A stretch of DNA of 49,440 bases from positions 1-49,440 of the forward strand of contig CACJLA010000007.1 of NCBI GenBank assembly GCA_902594145.1. The letters run 5' to 3'. Of the stretch, positions 7,818 through 17,003 are shown piece by piece. A program made the position numbers and the translations under genes. How positions within the stretch are numbered: position 1 is the stretch's first letter; each line of letters starts with the position of its first letter. Below the pieces are notes generated by a model that was not told the DNA's origin, ran no database searches, and saw nothing but the letters and a program-made list of their open reading frames with translations. Source of the stretch: an uncultured Alphaproteobacteria bacterium. Lineage in GTDB: Bacteria > Pseudomonadota > Alphaproteobacteria > HIMB59.

Positions 7818-9602
7818 TTAAAAATATTTAATTTTAATTTTTTCTTTACCTTTAGGTTTATCTGTAAAATCTACTACTTTAACATTTGTAGGTACTGTCG
7901 GTTTGATAATTTTATTATGAATTTCTGCCTTAGCTTTAGCTTTGTGATTTGAATTTTGCACACCTGATAAATTATTATCAATAGATTTTTTTTGAGTATG
8001 ACCAAACATTCCCTCAAGAATTGTATTGGGATTTATATCTTCTTTTTCAAATGTCTCAAATATACTCCCATCCCTAAAAACTAAAACTCGATGACAAAGT
8101 CCTATGAATTCCTCAAGTTCACTTGATAGAAATATCGCAGTACCACCATCATTTACAAAAATTCTTAGGTATTTATATAAGTCTCGTTTTGCACCAACAT
8201 CAATACCTCTCGCTGGATCGTTAAGTATCAATATTTTTGGAGTTGTTGTGAAAGCTCTAGCAATCATGACTTTTTGCTGATTTCCCCCGCTCAATGAAGT
8301 AATAAGATTATTCTTGGGACCTGTTTTAATACTTAATCTCTCTACTTCCCAATCAAAAATACCGTTTAATTCCATCCATTTGATAAAACCAATAAATCCA
8401 CCTGACGTTTTAGATTGTTTTCCCTTGTATAAAGGAATGACCATATTTTCATATATGCTCATGTTAGGAAAAATACCCTCTTTTTTTCTGTCTCCAGATA
8501 CGTATCCAATTCCACTTTTCTTTGCATCTAATAAGCTATTTACTGACGTGTAATCTTTCTTTGTTCTTTCTCGTTCTTCATCAGACTGTTTAACAATTAC
8601 TTCTCCACTAAGTGGTTGATCGATACCAGCTAGAGCTTTAACAAAATTATCTTGTCCCTGTCCATCAAGTCCAGTAACTCCAAGTATCTCACCTTTAGGC
8701 AGGTCAAAGTTAATGACATCTCCATTGTCCCATACTTTTAAATCTTTAGCAGTCAAAACTATTTCATCTGTAATCGAGTCTGGAGGTGTAGCTTTTATTT
8801 CTGATGCAGTGGAAAATTTCTTATCACCAGTCATTAGACCGAGAAGATTTTTCTCAGTAATATCCTCTCCAGCTAAAACTCCAACATCAATCCCATCCCT
8901 CATAACAGTTGCTCTATCGCTTATTCTTACTAACTCTGCAATTCTATGAGTTACAATAAATATTGCTGCACCTTGATCTCTTAATGTTCTCATTTTTGCA
9001 AAAAGTCTTTCTGTTGAGTCAAAATCAAGCGCGGCTGACGATTCATCTAAAATTAATACTTTGGGATTTCTTAAAAAAGCCCTTCCAATTGTTATCCATG
9101 CTTTCATTCCGAGTGATAATTGACTTGCAATAGTATATGGGTCAATAAATTCACCTGATAACTCTAACATTATTGAGGCAGCTTTTTCGACTCTATCTCG
9201 ATGTGCTAATTTTTTTCCAAAAAAAGAGTCATATCCAATAAATAAATTTTCATAAACTGTAGCTTCCTCAGCTATCATCACTTCTTGAAAAACTGTTGCG
9301 ATGCCAACTCTTTGGGCTTCAATTGGTGAATTGGGCGATTGCCCCATGATAGACACTTTTCCTTTGTCCAAAGGCAAAACTCCTGAGATCACCTTTGCCA
9401 ATGTGCTCTTACCACATCCATTACCACCAACAATGGCGTGTATTTCACCAAAGTTAGCTTTAAAATTAACTCCGTTGAGAGCTTTTGTTACACCAAAGGA
9501 TTTTGATGCATCTTGAACGTAAATATCTCCTCCAACTTTGGAGGAGTTAGACTGTGCCCCATTCCCGTTTGGAGCACTGCCCAAAGTTTTTTCTTCATTC
9601 AT
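7818..9602 (-). CDS. Sugar-type (CUT2/RbsA-like) ABC transporter ATP-binding protein, two ABC domains
   Basis: A 594-residue protein with two tandem ABC ATPase domains, as in RbsA/MglA/XylG. Domain 1 has an intact Walker A (GGNGCGKST), an unusual signature (LSLGMKAW) and Walker B LILDESS. Domain 2 has a degenerate P-loop (GLDGQGQDN, no Lys) but a proper LSGGNQQKV signature and LILNDPARGIDVG. A catalytically weak second P-loop is normal in this family. Both termini are extended: about 25 hydrophilic residues first and a Lys-rich tail of about 60 at the end, making it longer than RbsA (about 500). It pairs with the binding protein upstream and with the permeases on the opposite arm at 13212-16880. 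Confidence 0.9.
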   Translation of the reverse strand: MNEEKTLGSAPNGNGAQSNSSKVGGDIYVQDASKSFGVTKALNGVNFKANFGEIHAIVGGNGCGKSTLAKVISGVLPLDKGKVSIMGQSPNSPIEAQRVGIATVFQEVMIAEEATVYENLFIGYDSFFGKKLAHRDRVEKAASIMLELSGEFIDPYTIASQLSLGMKAWITIGRAFLRNPKVLILDESSAALDFDSTERLFAKMRTLRDQGAAIFIVTHRIAELVRISDRATVMRDGIDVGVLAGEDITEKNLLGLMTGDKKFSTASEIKATPPDSITDEIVLTAKDLKVWDNGDVINFDLPKGEILGVTGLDGQGQDNFVKALAGIDQPLSGEVIVKQSDEERERTKKDYTSVNSLLDAKKSGIGYVSGDRKKEGIFPNMSIYENMVIPLYKGKQSKTSGGFIGFIKWMELNGIFDWEVERLSIKTGPKNNLITSLSGGNQQKVMIARAFTTTPKILILNDPARGIDVGAKRDLYKYLRIFVNDGGTAIFLSSELEEFIGLCHRVLVFRDGSIFETFEKEDINPNTILEGMFGHTQKKSIDNNLSGVQNSNHKAKAKAEIHNKIIKPTVPTNVKVVDFTDKPKGKEKIKIKYF

Positions 9603-9614
9603 AAATTACTTAAA

Positions 9615-10775
9615 TTAAAGTAACGCTTCTCCATTATCAAAGAAATTATTTAAGTATTCATCACTTGCCCAGTTTTCAATTCCAACAGTTCTAAACTCAC
9701 TTGAGTTTCTGTCACAATCTTCAGGAACAAAAGACTGAATGGTCTCTACGTCTTCTTCATATGGAGGAACTAAGATTGATTGGATTTTTAGACCCTGACC
9801 TTTCATAGTTCTTAAAAGAACATTCATTGCAAATTCTGCATCATCTCCTGGAGGCCATGCATACACAGCTCTATCGATGAAGTCTGGATTATTTCTCCAG
9901 TAACAGAATGCTCCTATTTCTCCACCTAAAGCCATAGGCACCATAGGTCTACCTGATGATTCGAGAGCATTAAGTGCTCCTGACTCACCTGAAGACTGAA
10001 CAGCAAAACCATCAACCTGTGTTGTGTTAGCTGATAGCCACTTTTGTAGTTCGGCCTGTGCTATTTGTGGAGTCCACATATGAGCAATTTCTGCAACAAC
10101 TGTAATGTCTGGGTATTCAGCAAAACCGTCTAACATACCTTGGTGCTGTGAGTCGGATGCTGATGTTCCTGGAATTCCCTCCATTATCACAACGTTACCT
10201 TCTCCACCAATGGTCTCTGCTAACCATGAAGCAATATAATAACCCGTTAATTTATAATTAACTGATGTGCTGATCGCATATTCTGAAGTTAAATAACCTG
10301 TCATTGATGCAGTTGGAACACCTTTTCCATATGCATATTCAATTGTAGGATTTAAAGCGACAGGATTTGAGCAACAGACTATTAATCCATCAACTCCTTG
10401 ATCAGTCAACTGTCTCATTTGTTGAATTTGAACTGCGTCTTTTAGGTTCGATTGGGTAACAACGATATCATTAAGAATACCTGCTTCCTTCATTTTAGGT
10501 AAGTAGTCACCATATAATCTCTCCATCACACCTTTTCTCCATAGATTACCTGCGTAAGAGCTTGCATAACCAATAGTCCAAGGAAGCGGTCTATCACTTT
10601 TCCAATCTCTGTAAACACTTTCGCCAAGTGGCTGGTTAGGATCCATAAAGTCAGGATTATAAACGAAGTCTCTAATATCAGCTGGAATTTCGTCTAAGAT
10701 GTCCGCATTTAAGTTACCTGCAACACCAACAAAACTAACAGCCAAAATAGCTATGAACTTTTTAAGCAATGTCAT
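9615..10775 (-). CDS. Periplasmic substrate-binding protein, RbsB-like (Peripla_BP_4)
   Basis: A 386-residue protein with a Sec signal peptide (about residues 1-24, ending NLNA). The mature two-lobe binding fold of the ribose/galactose type shows WTIGYASSYAGNLWRKG, then QMRQLTDQGVDGLIVCCSNP, NVVIMEG and VPMALGGEIGAFCYW. The start is supported by a strong AAGGAGG ribosome-binding site (10783-10789) about 7 bp upstream. It is the first gene of the left arm, the position expected for the most abundant transporter subunit. The ligand is unknown. Although the family is called sugar-binding, such proteins also bind other small polar compounds, and the neighbouring PxpBC genes suggest an amide or lactam. 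Confidence 0.9.
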   Translation of the reverse strand: MTLLKKFIAILAVSFVGVAGNLNADILDEIPADIRDFVYNPDFMDPNQPLGESVYRDWKSDRPLPWTIGYASSYAGNLWRKGVMERLYGDYLPKMKEAGILNDIVVTQSNLKDAVQIQQMRQLTDQGVDGLIVCCSNPVALNPTIEYAYGKGVPTASMTGYLTSEYAISTSVNYKLTGYYIASWLAETIGGEGNVVIMEGIPGTSASDSQHQGMLDGFAEYPDITVVAEIAHMWTPQIAQAELQKWLSANTTQVDGFAVQSSGESGALNALESSGRPMVPMALGGEIGAFCYWRNNPDFIDRAVYAWPPGDDAEFAMNVLLRTMKGQGLKIQSILVPPYEEDVETIQSFVPEDCDRNSSEFRTVGIENWASDEYLNNFFDNGEALL

Positions 10776-10921
10776 AGTTTTATCCTCCTTACTTATATAA
10801 GTAATATTATAATATCTAAATTATCAAAAAAGTTATCAAAATTGTTCCAACATGTGGAAAAGATTTTCACATAAAAGCCTTATTTTCTGTAAATTAGTTA
10901 AGAGAAGGAATTTTTATAAGT
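10776..10921. promoter_or_regulatory. Divergent promoter/operator region of the transporter-catabolic island
   Basis: This 146-bp region is shared by the two arms. It holds a perfect 16-bp palindrome, TTACTTATATAAGTAA, at 10789-10804. A TATAAT-like -10 box for the left arm lies on the complementary strand at 10806-10811, so the palindrome would cover the transcription start, a classic repressor site. A second, imperfect inverted repeat (TTCCA-N5-TGGAA) lies at 10845-10859 midway between the arms. The right-arm gene has a GAAGGA ribosome-binding site near 10903. No regulator gene is present nearby, so the protein that would bind is unknown. Confidence 0.5.
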
Positions 10922-11707
10922 ATGGTCGATTTGAACTGCGATATGGGAGAAGGCTTTGGCATTTACTCATTTGCTGATGACGAAGAAATAATGCCATTTA
11001 TTGATGCCGCTAATGTAGCATGTGGCTTTCACGCATCAGACCCAAACACAATGAGAAAAACAGTCGAACTTGCAAAAAAATATAATGTAAAAGTCGGCTC
11101 TCACCCTGCTTATCCAGATTTAGTGGGTTTTGGTCGAAGGCCAATGAAAATGAAGCGAGAGGAAATAAAAAATTTGGTAATGTATCAAACAGGTGCAATT
11201 AAAGCATTCTTAGATGAATTTGATATGCCGTTAAATCACATAAAACCTCACGGATCTTTATATGGTGTCTCTGCAAAAGAAGAGGATGTGGCTCATGGAA
11301 TTGCTGATGCAGCTGAAATTTTTAATGTTGGTATTTTTGGTATGGTTAATACTTTTCATGAAAAAGTGTATAAAGAAAGAGGAGTAAAGTTTTACGGAGA
11401 ATTTTATTCAGACTTGGAGTATGATGAAACAGGATATTTGGTTATAGCTAAGGGTCGAAATAAATATTATCCAACTGATAGAGCTGTAGAGCGTTGCTTA
11501 AGAGCGATGAATGAAAATAAAGTTGAAACTGTTCAAGGAAATGATGTGGTTGTAGGATGTGAAACAATTTGTGTTCACTCTGATACTCCTAACGCAGTAG
11601 AAATCTTAAAGGCTCTCAGAGAAAAAATTTCTTCTGATAAAAAAATTTCTCATAAAACTACTAACATTAATCATACCAAAATGCCTTATATCGTTGATAA
11701 GAAATGA
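10922..11707 (+). CDS. pxpA: 5-oxoprolinase subunit A-like, LamB/YcsF family (PxpA)
   Basis: A 261-residue LamB/YcsF protein with the family hallmarks DLNCDMGEGFG at the N-terminus, ANVACGFHASDP, VGSHPAYPDLVGFGRR and HIKPHGSLYG. In the PxpABC enzyme this subunit catalyses ring opening of the activated lactam. The fold is a TIM-barrel deacetylase-like hydrolase with conserved Asp, His and Glu residues, all visible here. It is the first gene of the right arm and overlaps the biotin carboxylase gene by 4 bp (ATGA), so the two are translationally coupled. By analogy with urea degradation, it may be the hydrolase acting after carboxylation, a role taken by allophanate hydrolase in that pathway. 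Confidence 0.9.
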   Translation: MVDLNCDMGEGFGIYSFADDEEIMPFIDAANVACGFHASDPNTMRKTVELAKKYNVKVGSHPAYPDLVGFGRRPMKMKREEIKNLVMYQTGAIKAFLDEFDMPLNHIKPHGSLYGVSAKEEDVAHGIADAAEIFNVGIFGMVNTFHEKVYKERGVKFYGEFYSDLEYDETGYLVIAKGRNKYYPTDRAVERCLRAMNENKVETVQGNDVVVGCETICVHSDTPNAVEILKALREKISSDKKISHKTTNINHTKMPYIVDKK

Positions 11708-13206
11708 AAAAAATTTTAATTGCTAATCGTGGTGAAATAGCAAATAGAATTATTAAAAGTTGTAAAGTATTAGGTCACAAATCTGTAGCTGTTTATTCAG
11801 ATGCAGACAAGAACTCAAAGCACGTAAGATTATCCGATGAGTCTTATTATATAGGACCTAGTAAAGCTCAGGAAAGTTATCTCTCTTATAATAATATTTT
11901 AGATATTGCTACAAAAGCAAATGTGGATGCTATTCATCCTGGTTTTGGTTTTTTATCAGAAAATGACACTTTTGCTCAAGAGGTAATAGACAGAGACATT
12001 ACATGGATTGGCCCAAAACCAAAATCAATAAAATCAATGGGAAATAAGAATATTGCTCGTGAATTAGCTCTAAATTCCAATATCCCTATATGCCCCGGCA
12101 TAAATAATGTTCACAAATTAAGTGATGAACAACTCAAGACTAAATGTGAAGTTATAGGTTATCCATTATTAGTAAAATCAAGTGCAGGAGGGGGAGGGAT
12201 AGGGATGAGCGTCGTTCAAAATTTCAAAGACCTTGCGAATGCAATTGAAAAAACTAGCAACCTTGCTGCTAAATCTTTTGGTAATGGCGATATATTTATA
12301 GAGAAATTTATCACAAACGCCCGACACATAGAAATACAAGTTTTTGGATTTGGGTCAAAGGGAGCTGTTCATCTTTTTGAAAGGGATTGTTCCATGCAAA
12401 GAAGATATCAAAAAATAATTGAGGAATGCCCTGCGCCAGAAGTAGACAGGGAATTAATTAATACTATGGCAGAAGCAGCTGTCAAATTATCCTCTGATGT
12501 TAAATACGAGGGAGCAGGAACTGTTGAGTTTATATATGATGTTCAAGAAATGAAATATTATTTTTTAGAGATGAATACAAGGATTCAAGTTGAACATCCA
12601 GTTACAGAGTTAGTTACAAACTATGATTTGATTTCCATGCAAATAAACTTCGCCTTTAATAGAAAAAATAAATTTTTAAATCAGAAAAAAATTAAAACTT
12701 ATGGACATTCAATTGAATGTAGAGTTTATGCAGAGGATCCCTCTCAAAATTTCTTACCGTCCCCTGGAAAAATTACAAAATTAAAATTTCCAAAAATTCC
12801 AAAAGGTATCAGATTAGATTGGGGATACGATGAAAGAGACGAAGTGAGTTTTTACTATGATCCAATGATTGGAAAAATAATATCTCACGACTTAATTCGA
12901 GATGACGCAATATCCAAATTAATAAAATTTTTAGAAGATACTCAAATTGAGGGCATAAAGACAAATATACCTTTTCTAGTTTGCCTTCTTAAAGACAAAA
13001 ATTTCCTAGAAGGTAAACATAACACTAAATATATAGAAAATAATTTAAATACACTTATGAGTAGGACATCTTTTAAAAATGGTTTTACTAAAAATATTGA
13101 TTTGGACTCAAAGAGAATTAAAATTGTAGAGACTGACAAACTTAAAGTAGGTAATGGAAGATCGCAGTCAGATAGAGGAGGCATCAAAGTCGTTTATTTT
13201 GACTAA
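11704..13206 (+). CDS. Biotin carboxylase subunit (AccC-like)
   Basis: A 500-residue ATP-grasp biotin carboxylase. The N-terminal domain starts KKILIANRGEIANRIIKS. The ATP-grasp domain has the Gly-rich loop KSSAGGGGIGM, EKFITNARHIEIQVFGF, ERDCSMQRRYQKIIEECPAP and the catalytic EMNTRIQVEHPVTE. The C-terminal domain has GHSIECRVYAEDP. Length is slightly above AccC (about 450) because of a roughly 50-residue Lys/Asp-rich tail. It would make carboxybiotin on the 72-residue carrier at 5361-5579. Its place between PxpA and the permeases, and not beside AccB, indicates a catabolic carboxylase and not the fatty-acid enzyme. Confidence 0.92.
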   Translation: MKKILIANRGEIANRIIKSCKVLGHKSVAVYSDADKNSKHVRLSDESYYIGPSKAQESYLSYNNILDIATKANVDAIHPGFGFLSENDTFAQEVIDRDITWIGPKPKSIKSMGNKNIARELALNSNIPICPGINNVHKLSDEQLKTKCEVIGYPLLVKSSAGGGGIGMSVVQNFKDLANAIEKTSNLAAKSFGNGDIFIEKFITNARHIEIQVFGFGSKGAVHLFERDCSMQRRYQKIIEECPAPEVDRELINTMAEAAVKLSSDVKYEGAGTVEFIYDVQEMKYYFLEMNTRIQVEHPVTELVTNYDLISMQINFAFNRKNKFLNQKKIKTYGHSIECRVYAEDPSQNFLPSPGKITKLKFPKIPKGIRLDWGYDERDEVSFYYDPMIGKIISHDLIRDDAISKLIKFLEDTQIEGIKTNIPFLVCLLKDKNFLEGKHNTKYIENNLNTLMSRTSFKNGFTKNIDLDSKRIKIVETDKLKVGNGRSQSDRGGIKVVYFD

Positions 13207-13211
13207 ATATA

Positions 13212-15485
13212 ATGGTTAATCAACTTGTAGCAGCAATAAAACCCTCTCAAATTCCGGGTTCTGATCCACAGTCAACAAAATACTTAATCGTCCCAATATT
13301 CATATTTTTTGCCCTTATGATTTTTGCAATGATTAGGGGACCACAAATTATTTCAGGCTCTGGTATTGGAACAGCTATTATGGTTTCAACACCTCTTATT
13401 CTTGCTACTTATGCTCTTACAGCCTTAGCTTTAGCAGGTAGAGTTACAGTCGATTTATCAATAGGACCACTTATTGGTTTTATTAATGTAACGACAATTC
13501 AACTTTATGCTGCTGGTTATATTCAATCGCCAGTTGCATATTTCATATGTGCTCTTGCGATCGGAGTTATATATCAATTCTTGTATGCATTAATTGTAAT
13601 TTTTATCAGAGTTCAACCAATAATTGTTGCCCTAAGTATGTTTCTTGCCTTCTCTGGTATAAATTTAGTTATTTTACCAAGACCTGGAGGAAGAGCGCCT
13701 GATTGGATGTTATCTTGGAGTGCAGGAACTGAAGTAATACAACCTACACTTATACTTCTAATTTTCTCAACTCTTATTTGGTATGCACTTACTCACACAG
13801 CTTATTGGCAACATTTGAAATTAATGGGGTCAGATGAAAAATCTGCTTACACTAGTGGAGTAAGAATTTATGTTGTAAGAATTGGTGCTCATGTTATTGG
13901 TGGAGTATATGCTGCACTTGCGGCTATCGCATTTACAGGTTTAATTGGCTCCGGAGATCCAACTCAGGGCACTACTTATACATTAATGGCTGTTACCGCA
14001 CTTGTTTTGGGGGGTTCAAGTTTGATTGGTGGAAGAGGTGGTGCGTTTGGAGCTATATTAGGTTCAGTTAACATTTATTTAATAAATTTTATACTATCTA
14101 CTTTCAGGTTTGAAAGATTTCAAAGTTTTGTAACAGACTTATCTTATGGTGCAGTATTGGTTGCCTCACTTTTAATACTTATTGCACTTCCTTACATTCA
14201 AAAAGCATTTAAAAATTTATCAGTTTTTGTATTTTTCATAATTGGAACATTAAGTGCTGCTGCTGTTCAAATTCATATGAAATTTGATCAGGTCACTAGA
14301 GGAACTGTTGGAGGCTTTGGAGGTAAATCAAAAGATGCTGAAATTTTTGAAAAAGCTCTTGAGTCCGGAAGTGATTGTCTAATCACAGGTAAAGCGTGCG
14401 CAGAGGGTGGAAATTCTACAGTTTGGATGTTTATTGCTATTGGAATAGCAGCCTTGATTTATCTTGTTTATTTGCTTGTTAAACATAGAGATGGTCCAAC
14501 AGTATCTTTTATCATTGCAGCAATTGTAATTTTCTTTGGATGTGTTTGGAGCGGCACGAGAGAGGCTTATTTTGCTAACACTGATTTAGGGACTAATTTA
14601 CAATATATTTTAAATTATGCTCCTCAGTATTTCACATCCGAGTATCTCAGAGTTGGAGGAGGATTACCTGATTTTTCATCCTCATCAAGTGCTTTGGTGG
14701 GCCTCGCTTACGCAATTGCAACTTTAGGAGGAATAGTTTTCTTTACATCAGCCATAGTCATAATTGCTATGCCAAAATTTAGAAAAGAAATCAAGACACA
14801 AACATTGGTATTGTTTGCAATTGCAATTTCTTTCGTAGTGTTTGCTGCAATATCTTACTATGGTATAGATTCAAACAGACAAAGTTTCTTTGGAATAGAT
14901 GGATATGCTGTAATACTAATTATATTTTTACTTTTTTTACTTACAGCACCAACTCTTTTTTCCAATATCAATCTGAATAATGTTTTCATAATTTTTCTTG
15001 GTGTATTAGCGATACTCGCTGTTTACTTTTTAGCCTCACCCTCTGGAACAATTATTACTGATGATGGAAGTAAGTATTATTCCCCAATTATTACAGAATT
15101 AATTGTTGGCGATACATCATCTATTAACTATACAAGACCTGTCCGTGGTGAGTTTATCACAAGTAATGTGACTTGGCTTAAAGAGGCAGCTCTAATTATT
15201 TTTGCAATATTTGTATTTCAGTTTTTTACATTTCTAACAATGGGGGCAAAAATATCATTTGCAAGATTCAAACCTTATATAGCTATCTTAAGTATTGCAG
15301 CACTAACTTGGTCTGCGATGTTCTTCGCAATAGGATATCCATATTGGAAAATGATTTTAATCACAGCAATTGGAATAGCTATTTCGCCTCTGATATGGCA
15401 AGCGTTTGGTGTTTACAAAATTAAACTTAAATCTCAAGAAGGACTTGAAAAATGGGGAGGACTATCAGAAGATAGAAAAGTTTAG
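13212..15485 (+). CDS. ABC transporter permease (RbsC-like) with large C-terminal membrane extension
   Basis: A 757-residue integral membrane protein. Residues about 20-335 form a CUT2/branched-chain-type permease (BPD_transp_2) with the characteristic segment VLGGSSLIGGRGGAFGAILGS that contacts the ATPase. The rest, about 400 residues, adds roughly seven or eight further hydrophobic segments separated by polar loops, one with two Cys (GSDCLITGKAC) and one Ser-rich (DFSSSSSA). CUT2 permeases are normally 320-350 residues, so the protein is more than twice the usual size. I cannot match the extension to a known domain. It begins 5 bp after the biotin carboxylase gene and ends 3 bp before the second permease. 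Confidence 0.85.
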   Translation: MVNQLVAAIKPSQIPGSDPQSTKYLIVPIFIFFALMIFAMIRGPQIISGSGIGTAIMVSTPLILATYALTALALAGRVTVDLSIGPLIGFINVTTIQLYAAGYIQSPVAYFICALAIGVIYQFLYALIVIFIRVQPIIVALSMFLAFSGINLVILPRPGGRAPDWMLSWSAGTEVIQPTLILLIFSTLIWYALTHTAYWQHLKLMGSDEKSAYTSGVRIYVVRIGAHVIGGVYAALAAIAFTGLIGSGDPTQGTTYTLMAVTALVLGGSSLIGGRGGAFGAILGSVNIYLINFILSTFRFERFQSFVTDLSYGAVLVASLLILIALPYIQKAFKNLSVFVFFIIGTLSAAAVQIHMKFDQVTRGTVGGFGGKSKDAEIFEKALESGSDCLITGKACAEGGNSTVWMFIAIGIAALIYLVYLLVKHRDGPTVSFIIAAIVIFFGCVWSGTREAYFANTDLGTNLQYILNYAPQYFTSEYLRVGGGLPDFSSSSSALVGLAYAIATLGGIVFFTSAIVIIAMPKFRKEIKTQTLVLFAIAISFVVFAAISYYGIDSNRQSFFGIDGYAVILIIFLLFLLTAPTLFSNINLNNVFIIFLGVLAILAVYFLASPSGTIITDDGSKYYSPIITELIVGDTSSINYTRPVRGEFITSNVTWLKEAALIIFAIFVFQFFTFLTMGAKISFARFKPYIAILSIAALTWSAMFFAIGYPYWKMILITAIGIAISPLIWQAFGVYKIKLKSQEGLEKWGGLSEDRKV

Positions 15486-15488
15486 TAA

Positions 15489-16880
15489 ATGGAGAAAAGA
15501 ACTCATAATTTTTTAAAAGGACTTGGAATTCTTTTTGCTGTTGCTGCTGGAATAGGAACGGCAGTTCTAGGCTATGTAGATAGAACTGATTGGATACAAG
15601 TTGCTTTTTATTCCGTTGCTGTTGTTGCCATCATTTTATGGGGATGGCATTTTTTCTTAGTAAGATGGTCGTATCGTTCACTTTTTAAAGATGATGGATC
15701 TCAACCTCCTGAAACTACTGAATCTTCAAGTAGAAGAGGCCTTTTTTGGGATCTTATTGCAAGGAATTGGATTGCAGTTACGGGATTTCTTCTTCTTTTA
15801 GGTCTTTTTATACTACTTTGTTTTCTAGTACCTGGGTTCTTCTCGGGTAGAACTGTCATATCCGCAATCATACTTTTAGGTTTCTTAATCCTAGCATTCC
15901 TTGCTTACAAATTTTTAAACATTAATAAAAGTGTAATAATAGGAGTCGCCGTGTTGGTTGGTCTTTTTATAATAGGATCAGTTTCTATCGACGGCTTCTT
16001 ATCATTACAAAATATTAAATCCATGTTAGTTTTTGCATCTTTCTTAGGAATCGCCACCATTGGTCAGACATTAGTTGTGATGTTAGGTGGTCTAGACTTA
16101 TCAATACCATTTTTAATTGGTGCAACTAATTTAGGGTTGATGTCGCTTATTTCACTTGGAGTTCCTCCTTGGCTTGCTTTTATAGTAATTCTCGCTTTTG
16201 GCACAATTGTTGGATTGTTTAATGGTTTGATAAGTTTTAATCTACAAGGTCAATCACTTATAGTCACACTTGGAGTTGGCTTCATGGTAGTAGGTGGAGT
16301 ACAGATATTGGTATCACTTCCTACTGTTACAGGTGGAACTGTGTTTGGCGTTGTACCAGACTGGTTAAAAAACCTAGCTTCATTAAACGGAAAATTTTTC
16401 GGTCTACCGATACCTCCAGTAATATTAATTTGGATATTAATTTCAATTTTATTAATTGTCGGTCTTAGACATACTAAATGGGGAAGGAATTTATATGCAG
16501 TTGGAGGAAAAAGGTTATCAGCTGATAGATTATCAATTTCTGAGAGAGCATATTGGGTAGGTGTTTATGTTATTAGTGGATTTACCTCCGCAGCCACAGG
16601 AGCCATGTTACTGGGTTGGAGTGGTGGAGGCTTCATAGGAGTAGGAGATCAATATTTATTTTTAACAGTAGCAGCTGTGGCTGTCGGAGGAACTTCCTTA
16701 CTAGGAGGATATGGAGGATACGGATTTACAGTGATCGGTGTTCTTGCTCTGCAAGTTATTAGTACATTTTTAGCAGGATTGGGTTTGAGTTTTGAAGGTC
16801 AGCAATTTATATTTGGTCTACTTATTTTACCTCTTGTTGCACTTTACTCTAGAGCCCCTCATATAAGGGAGCAAATTTAA
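15489..16880 (+). CDS. ABC transporter permease (RbsC-like) with N-terminal membrane extension
   Basis: A 463-residue membrane protein. The conserved permease core lies at about residues 155-455, with GQTLVVMLGGLDLSIPFLIG, GLFNGLISFNLQGQSLIVTLG and the coupling segment VGGTSLLGGYGGYGF. The first 150 residues carry about four extra membrane helices (two around 10-55 and two around 90-145) before the core. It would form a heterodimer with the 757-residue permease and use the double ATPase at 7818-9602. This is the last transporter gene before the rhodopsin, with a 123-bp gap. Confidence 0.87.
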   Translation: MEKRTHNFLKGLGILFAVAAGIGTAVLGYVDRTDWIQVAFYSVAVVAIILWGWHFFLVRWSYRSLFKDDGSQPPETTESSSRRGLFWDLIARNWIAVTGFLLLLGLFILLCFLVPGFFSGRTVISAIILLGFLILAFLAYKFLNINKSVIIGVAVLVGLFIIGSVSIDGFLSLQNIKSMLVFASFLGIATIGQTLVVMLGGLDLSIPFLIGATNLGLMSLISLGVPPWLAFIVILAFGTIVGLFNGLISFNLQGQSLIVTLGVGFMVVGGVQILVSLPTVTGGTVFGVVPDWLKNLASLNGKFFGLPIPPVILIWILISILLIVGLRHTKWGRNLYAVGGKRLSADRLSISERAYWVGVYVISGFTSAATGAMLLGWSGGGFIGVGDQYLFLTVAAVAVGGTSLLGGYGGYGFTVIGVLALQVISTFLAGLGLSFEGQQFIFGLLILPLVALYSRAPHIREQI

Positions 16881-16884
16881 TTAA

Positions 16885-16977
16885 ATGTCTTTAATCAACA
16901 GATTTTATTGTTTCTGCGATGAATATTTATTTCAAAATATGAAACAAAAATTATTATTAGTAACAGAGGACGGGTAA
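16885..16977 (+). CDS. Possible 30-residue leader ORF upstream of the rhodopsin
   Basis: A short open frame (ATG at 16885, stop TAA at 16975-16977) fills most of the gap between the permease and rhodopsin genes. It starts MSLINRFYCFCDEYLF. The nearest Shine-Dalgarno-like bases (GGGAG) are about 13 bases upstream, so translation is uncertain. A second 10-codon frame overlaps the rhodopsin ribosome-binding site. It may be a chance frame in a promoter region; I list it because it is the largest gap inside this arm before the rhodopsin. Confidence 0.2.
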   Translation: MSLINRFYCFCDEYLFQNMKQKLLLVTEDG

Positions 16978-17003
16978 TATGAAATTGAGAGGAATAAGTT
17001 TTA

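Noticed and set aside
5361-13206. Annotating the biotin carrier and biotin carboxylase as acetyl-CoA carboxylase for fatty acid synthesis
   Set aside because: The carrier lacks the usual AccB arm, the two genes are on opposite arms, and both are interleaved with KipI, KipA and YcsF genes, so a catabolic carboxylase is the better reading.
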